Shown here: positions 7,699-15,390 of the stretch, in pieces
Position numbering within the stretch: the stretch's first letter is position 1
How the letters are laid out: each line of letters opens with the position of its first letter
Origin: Candidatus Cloacimonadota bacterium
GTDB lineage: Bacteria > Cloacimonadota > Cloacimonadia > Cloacimonadales > Cloacimonadaceae
DNA length: 16,276 nucleotides
Assembly (NCBI GenBank): GCA_023230025.1
Contig: JALNYD010000034.1
Coordinates: forward strand, 1 to 16,276
Reading direction: 5' to 3'
Notes under the pieces: generated by a model
Database searches by the model: none
Told to the model about the DNA's origin: nothing
Seen by the model: the letters and a program-made list of their open reading frames with translations, nothing else
Program-made: the position numbers and the translations under genes

Positions 7699-8126
7699 TG
7701 ATAAACGAGAAAATCGAAGGATTCCTGGAAAAAGGAAACATGAACTTCCTGTTTTGCTTGCTGTCCAAACTGGAATCTCAACGGATCAACCAGTTTCCCA
7801 GCTATGTGAAACAGAAGTTTGACAAGAAAATCACCGTCCTGGCTATGGAACACGTTGCCGACAACGAAGTGCCGGATTACATCGCCGAATTGCAGGAAGC
7901 TGAACTGGCTATGGCTACCAAGCGCACTGTCGATGACGACGATGAGGGCATTGAGTTCGGTGAAGAGACCATCGATGATTCAGCAAAGTTCACTCATGAC
8001 TTCGAGCAAAGCGACGTAAGCGAATATGAAAGCTTTGAAGAGGTAAAGGATCCCTTTGCCAACAATGATGATGAAGATGCCGATGATGATGACTTTGATG
8101 ACGATGATGACGATGATGACCTGTAA
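7698..8126 (+). CDS. Divergent RNA polymerase omega-like protein with long acidic tail
   Basis: The product has 142 residues and would be left hypothetical by a casual look. Residues 10-60 follow the omega pattern: LEKGNMNFLFCLLSKLESQR lines up with the family's EKxGNRFxLVLxAxxRARQ, and KKITVLAMEHVADNEV (43-58) with the family's NKPTVIALREIxEGxI. The position directly after gmk, where rpoZ often sits, supports this. In omega that region wraps the beta-prime C-terminus and helps RNA polymerase assembly. From residue 78 onward the protein is strikingly acidic, ending in a run of about nine Asp residues before a final Leu (126-142), far longer than typical omega tails. The canonical Arg residues of the RAR motif are largely missing. 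AGGAG (7688-7692) gives a strong ribosome site. Confidence that it is a gene is high; the omega identity is moderate. Confidence 0.65.
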   Translation: MINEKIEGFLEKGNMNFLFCLLSKLESQRINQFPSYVKQKFDKKITVLAMEHVADNEVPDYIAELQEAELAMATKRTVDDDDEGIEFGEETIDDSAKFTHDFEQSDVSEYESFEEVKDPFANNDDEDADDDDFDDDDDDDDL

Positions 8127-8765
8127 ATGTCCCGTCGTGCCTTAATCCAATATCTTGAACTGATAAAACAAAGCGGCATCCGCGAGCTGTATCGTCCCCC
8201 AAGCGATAAGGCGAAGCTGCTTGCTGAGCTTGCTACCCGCTATGCTGATTGCCAGAAGTGTCCCCTAAGTGCAGGGCGCATCAAGCTGGTGTATGGAGAG
8301 GGCAACCCTGATGCCAGCATCATGCTGATTGGCGAAGGCCCCGGAGAGCAGGAAAACCTCAGTGGCAGACCGTTTGTAGGCGCAGCCGGACAGCTTTTGG
8401 ATAAAATGCTGGCGGCAATTGACATTCAGCGCAAAGACATTTACATTGCCAACATAGTGAAATGCCGCCCTCCGGGAAATCGCAATCCAGATGCTAATGA
8501 ACGCCTGGCATGTATGCCCTACCTAATTGAGCAGATGGAGATAATTCAGCCCAAGGTCTTGCTGATCATGGGCCTGGTTGCAGCTCAAAGCCTGCTTTCG
8601 AATAGTGAAACACTGGGCTGGCATCGTGACAAAACCCATGAGTTCATGGGCATACCAGCCTATGTTAGCTATCATCCGGCTGCTTTGCTGCGAAATCCGA
8701 ATTGGAAACGCCCGGCCTGGGAAGATCTGCAGCGCTTTCAGAAGGATTACGAGGCTATGCAATGA
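8127..8765 (+). CDS. Uracil-DNA glycosylase, iron-sulfur family 4 type
   Basis: The 212-residue protein removes uracil from DNA in base excision repair. It has the family 4/5 hallmark of four [4Fe-4S] cysteines: C42 and C45 in CQKCPL, then C113 and C129. Motif A is GEGPGEQEN (69-77) followed by GRPFVGAAGQLLDKM (80-94); motif B is YHPAALLRNP (182-191). The GEGPGE version points to family 4 (UdgA) rather than family 5, which carries a different motif A. An N-terminal extension of about 30 residues precedes the first cysteine pair. The ATG begins immediately after the stop of the acidic protein, and the last four bases overlap the next gene (ATGA). Confidence 0.92.
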   Translation: MSRRALIQYLELIKQSGIRELYRPPSDKAKLLAELATRYADCQKCPLSAGRIKLVYGEGNPDASIMLIGEGPGEQENLSGRPFVGAAGQLLDKMLAAIDIQRKDIYIANIVKCRPPGNRNPDANERLACMPYLIEQMEIIQPKVLLIMGLVAAQSLLSNSETLGWHRDKTHEFMGIPAYVSYHPAALLRNPNWKRPAWEDLQRFQKDYEAMQ

Positions 8766-9535
8766 AGCGTCTGAGTCTGGTTCTGCTTATTCTGCTCCTG
8801 GGGGTTATGCTCACTGCGCAGGTTCTGATCTATGGCGATACCCGCAACCACCCGGAAGTGCATCGAGAACTTATTTCCCAGGTTCAAAGCACACCCTATC
8901 AGCTTATCCTCTTCACTGGAGATATGAACCGTAAGGGCACCCTGCAGAGCGAGTATGATGAGTTTAAAGAGATCATCGCCCCGCTACAGGGAAGGTTTTT
9001 GCCAGCCAGGGGGAATCATGAAAAGGATCTGGAGCTCTTTCTGAGGAACTTCGCCTCTCCCGCCGGGCTTAGCTATCAGGCGGTGATTCACGATTCGCTG
9101 CACTACTTCATTCTTGATTCCGAATCCGATATTATGCCTGGTTCCAGCCAATACCAGTGGCTGGAGAAGAGCATGGCAGAATCCAGCCTACCCAAGATCG
9201 TGGTGATCCACCACCCGGTGTTCAGCTCCGGATGGCATGGCGATGGGCATGGTCTCAGCCTGTTTTTGCCAGCTTTATTCAAGAAGCACAATGTGAAGCT
9301 GGTGTTCAGTGCTCACGACCATGATTTCGAGCATCTGCGTTACGACGGCATAGACTATGTGGTCAGTGGAGGAGGAGGGGCACCCTTGCGGGAACTGAAG
9401 AAGCAGAGTCCGCACAGCATCTACTTTCAGGTATGCCATCACTATTTGATTATGACCAAATCCGGTAACAAACTGAGCTTAAGCGCTTTTGATCTTGCCG
9501 GAAACCTTATTCACAGTTTTCATACAGATATATAG
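8762..9535 (+). CDS. Secreted calcineurin-like metallophosphoesterase
   Basis: The 257-residue protein begins at ATG 8762, overlapping the glycosylase stop by four bases, with GAGG (8751-8754) seven bases upstream; a signal peptide (MKRLSLVLLILLLGVMLTAQ) starts exactly there. Metal-site motifs appear in order: GDTR (25-28), TGDM (52-55), GNHE (84-87), HHP (150-152) and SAHDHDFEH (183-191). The first motif normally reads D-x-H, but here the histidine is an arginine, so one metal ligand differs from the textbook site. SGGGG (202-206) follows, as in purple-acid-phosphatase-like enzymes. The likely location is periplasmic or secreted, with a phosphomonoester or phosphodiester substrate that cannot be named from sequence. 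Confidence 0.88.
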   Translation: MKRLSLVLLILLLGVMLTAQVLIYGDTRNHPEVHRELISQVQSTPYQLILFTGDMNRKGTLQSEYDEFKEIIAPLQGRFLPARGNHEKDLELFLRNFASPAGLSYQAVIHDSLHYFILDSESDIMPGSSQYQWLEKSMAESSLPKIVVIHHPVFSSGWHGDGHGLSLFLPALFKKHNVKLVFSAHDHDFEHLRYDGIDYVVSGGGGAPLRELKKQSPHSIYFQVCHHYLIMTKSGNKLSLSAFDLAGNLIHSFHTDI

Positions 9536-9539
9536 CACC

Positions 9540-10367
9540 ATGCAAAAGAGAATCCTTGCCATTCACGATCTTTCGGGCTTTGGCAGCGGCTCGCTAATGG
9601 CCATTATCCCCATCATGAACCGCTATGGTCTGCAGGTAACGGTCTTGCCCACTGCATTGCTTTCAGCCAATACCTGCTATGCAGATTATGCCTGGCTGGA
9701 TACAACCAGCTTTATCAAGAGTTGTTTGGAGCATTTCAAGAAACTTTCCCATAGCTATTCTGCAATATACAGCGGCTTTCTGGGTTCAGCAGCTCAAGCT
9801 CAGATCGTTCTTGAAGCCATCCATACTTTTGGGGGACCTTCCTGCTACATAGTGATTGATCCTGTGATGGCAGATGATGGAGAGCTCTACTCCTGTTACG
9901 ATCAAAGCATGATAGAATCTCTCTCCGCCCTTGTTGCCCTGGCTGATCTGATCACGCCTAACTTCACAGAGGCCTGCTTTCTGGCTGGTTGGGAATACCG
10001 AATGGATTACAGTGAAGCTGATCTAGAACGGTTGTGTCAGAAGCTTCACCAGATAGGTACCAAAAGCATTGTAATAACCAGTGTACCAGATGCTGCCGGC
10101 AAGGGAAGCAGAGTGTTGTATAGCAATCTTGATACTGGGCTTCAATCCTTTGATTGTGATTATCTGCCTGTCTTTTTCCCCGGTACCGGAGATATCTTTT
10201 GTGCTCTGCTACTGGCTCTGATCCTCAACAATATCGGGATAGCGGAAGCCATCCCCCGGGTGATTGCATTTATCCACAAAGCAATATCTTTCAGCATGAA
10301 TAGTGATATTGACAGGCGGGAAGGGATATTGCTGGAATCTCAATTGTGGCAGGAGGATCTGAGATGA
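9540..10367 (+). CDS. Pyridoxamine/pyridoxal kinase, ribokinase fold
   Basis: The 275-residue protein resembles the pyridoxamine kinase branch of the PdxK/PdxY family, which phosphorylates B6 vitamers in PLP salvage. Evidence is RILAIHDLSGFGSGSL (4-19), the substrate-side segment typical of the 'AINDLSGFGRCSL' subgroup, then LPTALLSANT (36-45), YSGFLGS (77-83), IDPVMADDGELY (106-117), TPNFTEA (139-145) and the anion-hole/catalytic GTGD (215-218, Asp218 as base). I chose ATG 9540 because the upstream in-frame start would run back over the phosphoesterase and lacks family sequence; no clear ribosome site is visible, so coupling to the upstream gene is likely. PLP is the cofactor of the tryptophanase in this window. 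It overlaps the HAD gene by four bases. Confidence 0.85.
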   Translation: MQKRILAIHDLSGFGSGSLMAIIPIMNRYGLQVTVLPTALLSANTCYADYAWLDTTSFIKSCLEHFKKLSHSYSAIYSGFLGSAAQAQIVLEAIHTFGGPSCYIVIDPVMADDGELYSCYDQSMIESLSALVALADLITPNFTEACFLAGWEYRMDYSEADLERLCQKLHQIGTKSIVITSVPDAAGKGSRVLYSNLDTGLQSFDCDYLPVFFPGTGDIFCALLLALILNNIGIAEAIPRVIAFIHKAISFSMNSDIDRREGILLESQLWQEDLR

Positions 10368-11185
10368 AGCATAGGCTCTGTGTCACTGATCTGGATGGCA
10401 CTCTGCTGCATTCCAATCACAAGATTTCGGACGTAAATAGAAAGTGCCTGCAGGAATTGGGAGAGAGGGGCATCATCCGGGTCCTTGCAACGGGCAGATC
10501 TTTATGGAGTCTGAAGCAGGTGATCACCACGGAAGCTCTCTTTGATTACCTGATAGTTGCCACAGGTGCCGGCATTCTTAGCTGGCCGGAAGAAGAGTTG
10601 TTATATAGCACAAACATCCTGCAGCCTGATATTACCAGGGTCTATCATGCTTTGGAAGCCCTGGATGTTGATTACATGATGCATCACGGAGTTCCGGATA
10701 CTCATTTGATGGAATATCGTGCAAGGAAGGGTTGCTCCGATTTTTGGCACCGCATCAAGTATCATCAGCGCTTTGCCAGCCCGCTCAATCCTGAAGCTAT
10801 TGCCACTATGGAAGCTGTCACCCTTTTTCTGGCCATAGCAGATAATCCCGATATGTATCAGGTATTGAAAGAAAAGCTGGCACCTCTGACTGTGATCAGC
10901 ACCACCTCTGCAACTGACCAGAGCTCAATTTGGATTGAGGTGCTGGGGCAGCAGGTCAATAAGGGTAGTGCTCTTTCCTGGCTGTTGAAGCACCTGGCGA
11001 TAGATCCCGATCATTGTATGGTAATTGGCAATGAAATGAACGACCTGCACATGCTGGATGCCGTTCCCAATGCCTATGTTCCCCATAATGCCATTCCTCA
11101 TCTGTTAAGTCGATTTACTCATGTAGCTCATCACGATGATGATGGCTTCAGTGAAGCTGTTCAGCACTGGCTAACTAAGGTTTGA
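10364..11185 (+). CDS. HAD superfamily (Cof-type, IIB) phosphatase
   Basis: The 273-residue protein begins at ATG 10364, seven bases after a perfect AGGAGG (10351-10356) and overlapping the kinase stop. HAD motif 1 is DLDGTLL (9-15, nucleophile Asp9 and acid/base Asp11), motif 2 is the Thr/Ser in ATGRS, motif 3 is the Lys in VNKGSALSWLL and motif 4 is VIGNEMNDLHML, where the usual GDxxND reads GNEMND, losing the first acidic residue. The C2-type cap lies between motifs 2 and 3. Members dephosphorylate sugar phosphates, nucleotides or flavin/PLP-type substrates. The coupling to a B6 kinase hints at PLP or B6 metabolism, but this is inference. Confidence 0.88.
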   Translation: MKHRLCVTDLDGTLLHSNHKISDVNRKCLQELGERGIIRVLATGRSLWSLKQVITTEALFDYLIVATGAGILSWPEEELLYSTNILQPDITRVYHALEALDVDYMMHHGVPDTHLMEYRARKGCSDFWHRIKYHQRFASPLNPEAIATMEAVTLFLAIADNPDMYQVLKEKLAPLTVISTTSATDQSSIWIEVLGQQVNKGSALSWLLKHLAIDPDHCMVIGNEMNDLHMLDAVPNAYVPHNAIPHLLSRFTHVAHHDDDGFSEAVQHWLTKV

Positions 11186-11186
11186 A

Positions 11187-11516
11187 ATGAAAACAATCAT
11201 CCTGCTTTCAATCTCCAATGTTTTTATGACCTTCGCCTGGTATGGTCATTTGAAATACAAGAGTTCTCCCCTGTTCAAAGTGGTGATCATCTCCTGGATG
11301 ATTGCCTTTTTTGAGTATTGCTTTCAAGTCCCTGCCAATCGCATCGGGTATGGCCTCTACAATGCTTACGAGCTGAAAACGATTCAGGAAGTGATTACTC
11401 TGGTGGTGTTTAGTGCTTTTTCTGTGCTCTATCTGAAAGAGGATTTACGCTGGAACTACATCGTGGGCTTCATCCTCATTGTATGTGCTGTGTTCTTTAT
11501 CTTCAAGAAATGGTAG
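11187..11516 (+). CDS. DUF486 (DMT-like) four-helix membrane protein
   Basis: The 109-residue protein has four hydrophobic helices (about 3-20, 30-49, 66-84, 88-107) and matches the DUF486 pattern closely: SNVFMTFAWYGHLK (9-22), SWMIAFFEYCFQVPANRIGYG (36-56), and IQEVITLVVFSAFSVLYLKE (66-85). The family is related to small drug/metabolite transporters, but its substrate is unknown. AAGG (11177-11180) lies six bases before the ATG, one base after the HAD stop. It is the last + strand gene of the run and its end overlaps the convergent decarboxylase-like gene by 14 bases, leaving no room for a terminator. Confidence 0.92.
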   Translation: MKTIILLSISNVFMTFAWYGHLKYKSSPLFKVVIISWMIAFFEYCFQVPANRIGYGLYNAYELKTIQEVITLVVFSAFSVLYLKEDLRWNYIVGFILIVCAVFFIFKKW

Positions 11517-11850
11517 GTTCTTTCCCGGCTTCCCAATATTCCACAGCCCGCCGCAGATGCGGAATCACAATTGATCCTCCTACGACCAGGGCGATATTGA
11601 ATATCTCATTGAGCTCAGCATCTGTGATGCCACACTGGCGGCATTGATCCAGATGATAGCGGATGCAATCATCACAACGCAGCACCATTGAAGCTACCAA
11701 TCCTAACATTTCCTTGGTTTTGACATCCAGAGCCCCATCCTGATAGGCAGCATGATCCAGGGCAAAGAAGCGTTTAATCTCCAGATTGGCTTTACTGAGA
11801 GTAAGCTCGGTTAATCTCTGACGCTCGTTCTGAAAGTCCCGGGGCTTCAT
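11503..11850 (-). CDS. Carboxymuconolactone decarboxylase / AhpD-like protein
   Basis: The 115-residue protein has the AhpD-type redox motif CDDCIRYH (59-66; CxxC plus His66), preceded by KEMLGLVASMVLR and Glu47, and a second CRQC (70-73). Family members are trimers or hexamers that act as alkylhydroperoxidase-type thiol reductases or decarboxylases. It is translated directly after the alcohol dehydrogenase, with an ATGA overlap (11847-11850), so the two proteins are presumably made together. Its 3' end overlaps the DUF486 gene on the other strand (11503-11516). The real substrate is unknown. Confidence 0.88.
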   Translation of the reverse strand: MKPRDFQNERQRLTELTLSKANLEIKRFFALDHAAYQDGALDVKTKEMLGLVASMVLRCDDCIRYHLDQCRQCGITDAELNEIFNIALVVGGSIVIPHLRRAVEYWEAGKEPTIS

Positions 11851-12947
11851 TGCTCTTCCTTTTGCACGGATTTCAACAGCGCTCTTAGTTCTGCTTCGCT
11901 GGGAATCACAGGGCTGATAACAGTATTCCGGGCAGCCAAAATCTCTGGTATCCTGGCCTCAATCATTGCATCTGTGATGGGTACCCTCAGATCCAGCGGA
12001 TAACTGGCTAACCAGTCATAGAATTGATCCCGTGTAATCCCGCATACTGAAAATACATAATTCAGTTCTTCCTCGACGGCAGGCAGATAGAAATCCATCA
12101 TTTGCCGCATAAACATGCCATTGGCAAGACCATGCGCAATCCCAAACTCACTGGTGAAAGGATAGCCGATCGAATGCTGCAGGGTGGTGCTGCTATGTGC
12201 AATAGTGATACCGCCAAACATCGATGCTTTCATCAATGCTCTGCGGGCAGGCAGATAGCCCGGTTCCTTCAATGCGGTAGGCAGGTTCTGAATCACAAGC
12301 TTGATACCTTCTGCGATCATCGGATACAGCAAGGGATTTCGCTTTGTACTGTAAATACCCTCAAGCAGATGAGACAGTGCATCAATTGATGTATTCAGAG
12401 TGATTCTTGGGTTCAGGCTGAGAGTATAACGGGGATCGATCACTGCCAGATCGGGGAAGGCCAGATCCGTACCAAAGCCAGCTTTTTTCTTGATTCTTGG
12501 ATCGCTAAGAACGCTGTATGGAGTTACTTCCGAGCCGGTGCCATGCGTGGTGGGAATCGCCAGGACGGGATAGCGCCGGGTCATCAGAACGATATCATAC
12601 AACTGCTCTTCCCGCAGATCATTGGCTGCTGCCAGCATGATCGCCTTAGCTGCATCCAGGGGACTGCCCCCTCCGATTCCGATCAGAAAATCAAATCCAC
12701 CATTCTGGAAGACCTTTTTACCCCGCATAATCGTTTGCAGATCGGGATTTTCCACTATCTCAGAAAATAACTGATGACCCTGTCCATTTTGTGTCAATAT
12801 CGGTAGGAGTTCATCAAGCACACCACTTTTAGCCGCAGAATGCTTGCCACAAACGATCAGGGCATTACTGCCCAGGAGCCGGATATAGGGCTGTGCTGCT
12901 TGCAAAGCCTGTTCAGAAAAGAAGATTCTGCTAGGCAGATAAATCAT
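11847..12947 (-). CDS. Iron-type (group III) alcohol dehydrogenase
   Basis: The 366-residue protein has the Fe-ADH layout: N-terminal Rossmann-like domain with the NAD(P) loop GIGGGSPLDAAKA (90-102), PTTHGTGSEVTPYSV (132-146), and the metal ligands Asp189 (SIDALSH), His193, His258 (TTLQH) and His272 (GIAHGLANG). These enzymes reversibly reduce aldehydes with NAD(P)H; the exact alcohol cannot be told, and butanol, 1,3-propanediol and lactaldehyde types are possible. A GAGGAGA ribosome site precedes the ATG on this strand. The length is slightly below the usual 380-390. It heads the operon with the AhpD-like gene, and a near-palindrome lies upstream at 12981-12998. Confidence 0.92.
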   Translation of the reverse strand: MIYLPSRIFFSEQALQAAQPYIRLLGSNALIVCGKHSAAKSGVLDELLPILTQNGQGHQLFSEIVENPDLQTIMRGKKVFQNGGFDFLIGIGGGSPLDAAKAIMLAAANDLREEQLYDIVLMTRRYPVLAIPTTHGTGSEVTPYSVLSDPRIKKKAGFGTDLAFPDLAVIDPRYTLSLNPRITLNTSIDALSHLLEGIYSTKRNPLLYPMIAEGIKLVIQNLPTALKEPGYLPARRALMKASMFGGITIAHSSTTLQHSIGYPFTSEFGIAHGLANGMFMRQMMDFYLPAVEEELNYVFSVCGITRDQFYDWLASYPLDLRVPITDAMIEARIPEILAARNTVISPVIPSEAELRALLKSVQKEEQ

Positions 12948-12980
12948 CGTTCTCTCCTCAGTTTAGATTGAGGTCAGCTT

Positions 12981-13004
12981 TGCCTGGCATGGCAGGCATG
13001 TCAA
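12981..13004 (-). promoter_or_regulatory. Near-palindrome plus -35-like hexamer upstream of the alcohol dehydrogenase
   Basis: The + strand reads TGCCTGGCATGGCAGGCA at 12981-12998, with 16 of 18 positions symmetric. Next to it at 12999-13004, TGTCAA reads TTGACA on the - strand, where a -35 for the alcohol dehydrogenase would sit; the -10 at 17 bases is poor. It could be an operator, or a short hairpin ending the C10 peptidase transcript, though no T-run follows. Confidence 0.35.
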
Positions 13005-13028
13005 GCAATTAGGGACTCTGTAAGAATC

Positions 13029-14684
13029 TTACCTGGTTTTCAGTAGCTTTCCTGCCCTTGAAAATCCTGAGCTCTCCACCCGATAGAGATATATCCCGCT
13101 GGGGCACTCTCTGCCAGATCGATCCTGACCATTCCATTCCAATTCTGAAGAGCTGAAAACCAACTGACCTCGCAGATTATAAACTTGGAGCCGGGCATCA
13201 TTCAACTTGTTGGAGGCTTCAAACCTGCACAGGTCACTAAAGGGGTTTGGATACACGTTAAGCGTTGTAACCATTGGGCTTTGACTGGGGTCATCCCCTG
13301 CGCTGGAATCCTCAAAAACAATCGGTATGGTGCAGGCTGTATCCTGGAAGACTAGTCTGATTTCACTTTCGATCGTTTCGCGAACCGGCACCAGGTGACT
13401 GAGCGTAATGGTTAGCATTCCCAGAGGAGGCAGGGAAGCCGGAAGACTGATGGAAAGCATCCATTCTTCAGGGACTAAACCTTCACCAAAGCGGATATCC
13501 ATAAGATCCTGTTGACTATCTCTGAGATTGATGATCTCAATCAATTGGCTGCCCCCAGTCTGCAGGACTATGCTATCCGGCATGCAAAAGATATAATCCC
13601 GGGGTTGAAGATCTACAACTGCTCCCTCCACAACGGTTAAGCCATAGGGAATGCCATCCGGAAGATTGTACCAGCCGTTGTATTGACCACCCCATCCGAA
13701 ATTGAGATGATACATCTCTTCTGAATATCCATCCACAACCACATTGTGTCCTGCATCCCAGGCAGGAGTCACCACTGCCAGATGCACTGGGATTCCTTCG
13801 GCAAGGTTATCCTGCATCCGGCTAAACAAATCACTGGCTTCGGGACCCAAAAGCGCTGCATGATCAAAGCCAAAGCGTTGATATGCTTCAAAAGCCTGAT
13901 CTACGGCAAAGGTGCCCGAGGCCTGAGATGAATAAACCTGAGTGAGCGCGGTACCGCAGGCAAAAACCAGGGCAGCTTCCAGAGTGTCGCTAAGCTCGAT
14001 CTGATACTTGAAGGCTTGATTGATTTGATTAAGATATGTGTTCAGCCGCGGAAAGGATGGAAAATCCAGGGTATCGTAATCGTCATCAATCATATAGTTA
14101 CGTCCGGAATAGGAATGATAATAGTCGTCAGTGTCATTCAGTCTGGTGCCGTTCAACGCTTGTAGATAGTTCACAATCTGTCCCATCGCAATCGCCGGGC
14201 ATCCCGCGATACTGCGTGAATTAGAGACAGGATCCATCGGACATAAAGCATTCCAGGGGTAGGTCTGATTCCAATTTGAACTCAACAGATAATCATTTCT
14301 CAGCAGGGGAGGGTTGTTCTCGATGTTCTGCCAGGCCTGGATATTGCGAACATCCTGATAGGCATATCTTTGACTAAGATCTGCGATCAGCAAGTCCTGT
14401 AACAGATTGTTTTCCCCATGAAAGTCTGCATCCAGAGAGTATGCCATCAAGGGTGTAAGCTGTTCTTGTGCAGACACTACCAGGTATCCACGAGGTTCAA
14501 GATGATAAACATAAGCCAGAGCCTGATTTTGCGCTGAAAGCACTTCAGTATCTGATATCTGGCAGCACAGAGCATTGTTTTGAATGATGTTTTGAGCCAG
14601 GTTGCTTGCTCTTTGGAAGCTGATTTCTTTGGCTCCCAACATCAGAATGAATAGGCTAAATAACAGGCAGAGAGTCTTCTTCAT
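13029..14684 (-). CDS. Secreted C10-family cysteine peptidase with C-terminal sorting domain
   Basis: The protein has 551 residues from ATG 14684, chosen over 14699 because AGAGGA sits just upstream and a clean signal peptide follows (MKKTLCLLFSLFILMLGAKE). An inhibitory propeptide-like region covers residues about 20-130. The catalytic region is streptopain-like: nucleophile Cys162 in SIAGCPAIAMGQIVNYLQ, His313 in DAGHNVVVDGY, then LNFGWGGQYNGWYNL. After a beta-rich middle, the C-terminus has YPNPF, a beta-sandwich, SGIYLYRV and a basic end (KLLKTR), the layout of FlgD-like/type IX secretion sorting domains. It probably degrades extracellular protein for amino-acid fermentation. The promoter TTGACA-N17-GATATT (14757 to 14729) lies upstream. 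Confidence 0.9.
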   Translation of the reverse strand: MKKTLCLLFSLFILMLGAKEISFQRASNLAQNIIQNNALCCQISDTEVLSAQNQALAYVYHLEPRGYLVVSAQEQLTPLMAYSLDADFHGENNLLQDLLIADLSQRYAYQDVRNIQAWQNIENNPPLLRNDYLLSSNWNQTYPWNALCPMDPVSNSRSIAGCPAIAMGQIVNYLQALNGTRLNDTDDYYHSYSGRNYMIDDDYDTLDFPSFPRLNTYLNQINQAFKYQIELSDTLEAALVFACGTALTQVYSSQASGTFAVDQAFEAYQRFGFDHAALLGPEASDLFSRMQDNLAEGIPVHLAVVTPAWDAGHNVVVDGYSEEMYHLNFGWGGQYNGWYNLPDGIPYGLTVVEGAVVDLQPRDYIFCMPDSIVLQTGGSQLIEIINLRDSQQDLMDIRFGEGLVPEEWMLSISLPASLPPLGMLTITLSHLVPVRETIESEIRLVFQDTACTIPIVFEDSSAGDDPSQSPMVTTLNVYPNPFSDLCRFEASNKLNDARLQVYNLRGQLVFSSSELEWNGQDRSGRECPSGIYLYRVESSGFSRAGKLLKTR

Positions 14685-14728
14685 GCGGTCCTCTATCATG
14701 GTTTATTGATTGTTTATAGATTTTGCGC

Positions 14729-14757
14729 AATATCTGCAAAGCTGGGCTTGCTGTCAA
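14729..14757 (-). promoter_or_regulatory. Sigma-70-like promoter of the C10 peptidase gene
   Basis: On the - strand a perfect TTGACA (14757-14752) is followed after exactly 17 bases by GATATT (14734-14729), which matches four of six consensus -10 positions. Transcription would begin near 14721, giving a leader of about 36 bases before the ATG at 14684. Confidence 0.5.
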
Positions 14758-14783
14758 GTGCTTTCAAACGTACGGCTTTCTTC

Positions 14784-15269
14784 CTAATATCTCAATTCAC
14801 TATCATCGAAACTGTAGGTGCGGCTAAGTCTCTCATTATTCCATGGTTTACGCACTTCGATCAGGTTCAACACATCGTAGCCACGGCTTTTGAGAAAACT
14901 GAGCATGCGATGGTTGTTCGGGTGTACCCAGACGAATAGATTGTCCACTTCAGAATCCTGACATTGCTTTTCAGCTTCTGCATAAAGAGCAGAGGCTATG
15001 CCTTTGCGACGCCATTTTTGGACTGTAAACAGGGTATCCACCCACCACACTCCATCCAGTGAACGTAGCACCAGAAAACCGGCACACTCCCCCTCCTGAA
15101 AGGCCAGCAGGATGCTGTAACCATTTTTTAGGTAGTCGTTTAGTTCGTTCTCCAAATCCTGATCCGAGGGTTGCACGTCTCTTGCTTTCAAAAGTGCAGT
15201 TTCAATCCTGAATTGGCGGATCAACTCCTTGATTGCGCTGCGATGGTCTTCCGTATAGGGTTGGATCAT
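14784..15269 (-). CDS. GNAT-family N-acetyltransferase
   Basis: The 161-residue protein starts at ATG 15269, six bases after AGAGG; an in-frame GTG two codons upstream overlaps that ribosome site and is less likely. The acetyl-CoA pyrophosphate loop is RRKGIASALYAEAEK (87-101, the R/Q-x-x-G-x-G/A motif), preceded by the beta-4 strand VDTLFTVQKW. Motif B follows with NNHRMLSFLKSRGYDVL (118-134). The acceptor substrate is not visible. It is transcribed away from the repeat region, with an inverted repeat in its promoter, and the C10 peptidase gene lies 99 bases downstream with its own promoter. Confidence 0.88.
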   Translation of the reverse strand: MIQPYTEDHRSAIKELIRQFRIETALLKARDVQPSDQDLENELNDYLKNGYSILLAFQEGECAGFLVLRSLDGVWWVDTLFTVQKWRRKGIASALYAEAEKQCQDSEVDNLFVWVHPNNHRMLSFLKSRGYDVLNLIEVRKPWNNERLSRTYSFDDSELRY

Positions 15270-15295
15270 TAGCACCTCTCTATGCGTGTTTTAGC

Positions 15296-15324
15296 TATTG
15301 TCACCAAGGACAATAATCTGTCAA
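15296..15324 (-). promoter_or_regulatory. Promoter of the GNAT gene with embedded inverted repeat
   Basis: On the - strand TTGACA (15324-15319) is followed after 16 bases by GACAAT (15302-15297, four of six -10 matches). A perfect inverted repeat, TATTGTC-N6-GACAATA (15296-15315), lies across the spacer and -10, as an operator for a dimeric repressor would. Confidence 0.4.
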
Positions 15325-15390
15325 GTCCCACATTGCTTGATTTCCTCCATGCCGCCCGATTTGCGATAAAATCCCTCATCCAGGAATAGC

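Noticed and set aside
7990..8202. - strand frames opposite the Asp tail (His- or Ser-rich)
   Set aside because: Low-complexity shadows of GAT/GAC runs in a clear + strand gene.
13020..13032. Palindrome GTAAGAATCTTAC over the C10 peptidase stop codon
   Set aside because: It is short, has no T-run, and such 13-base symmetry is plausible by chance.
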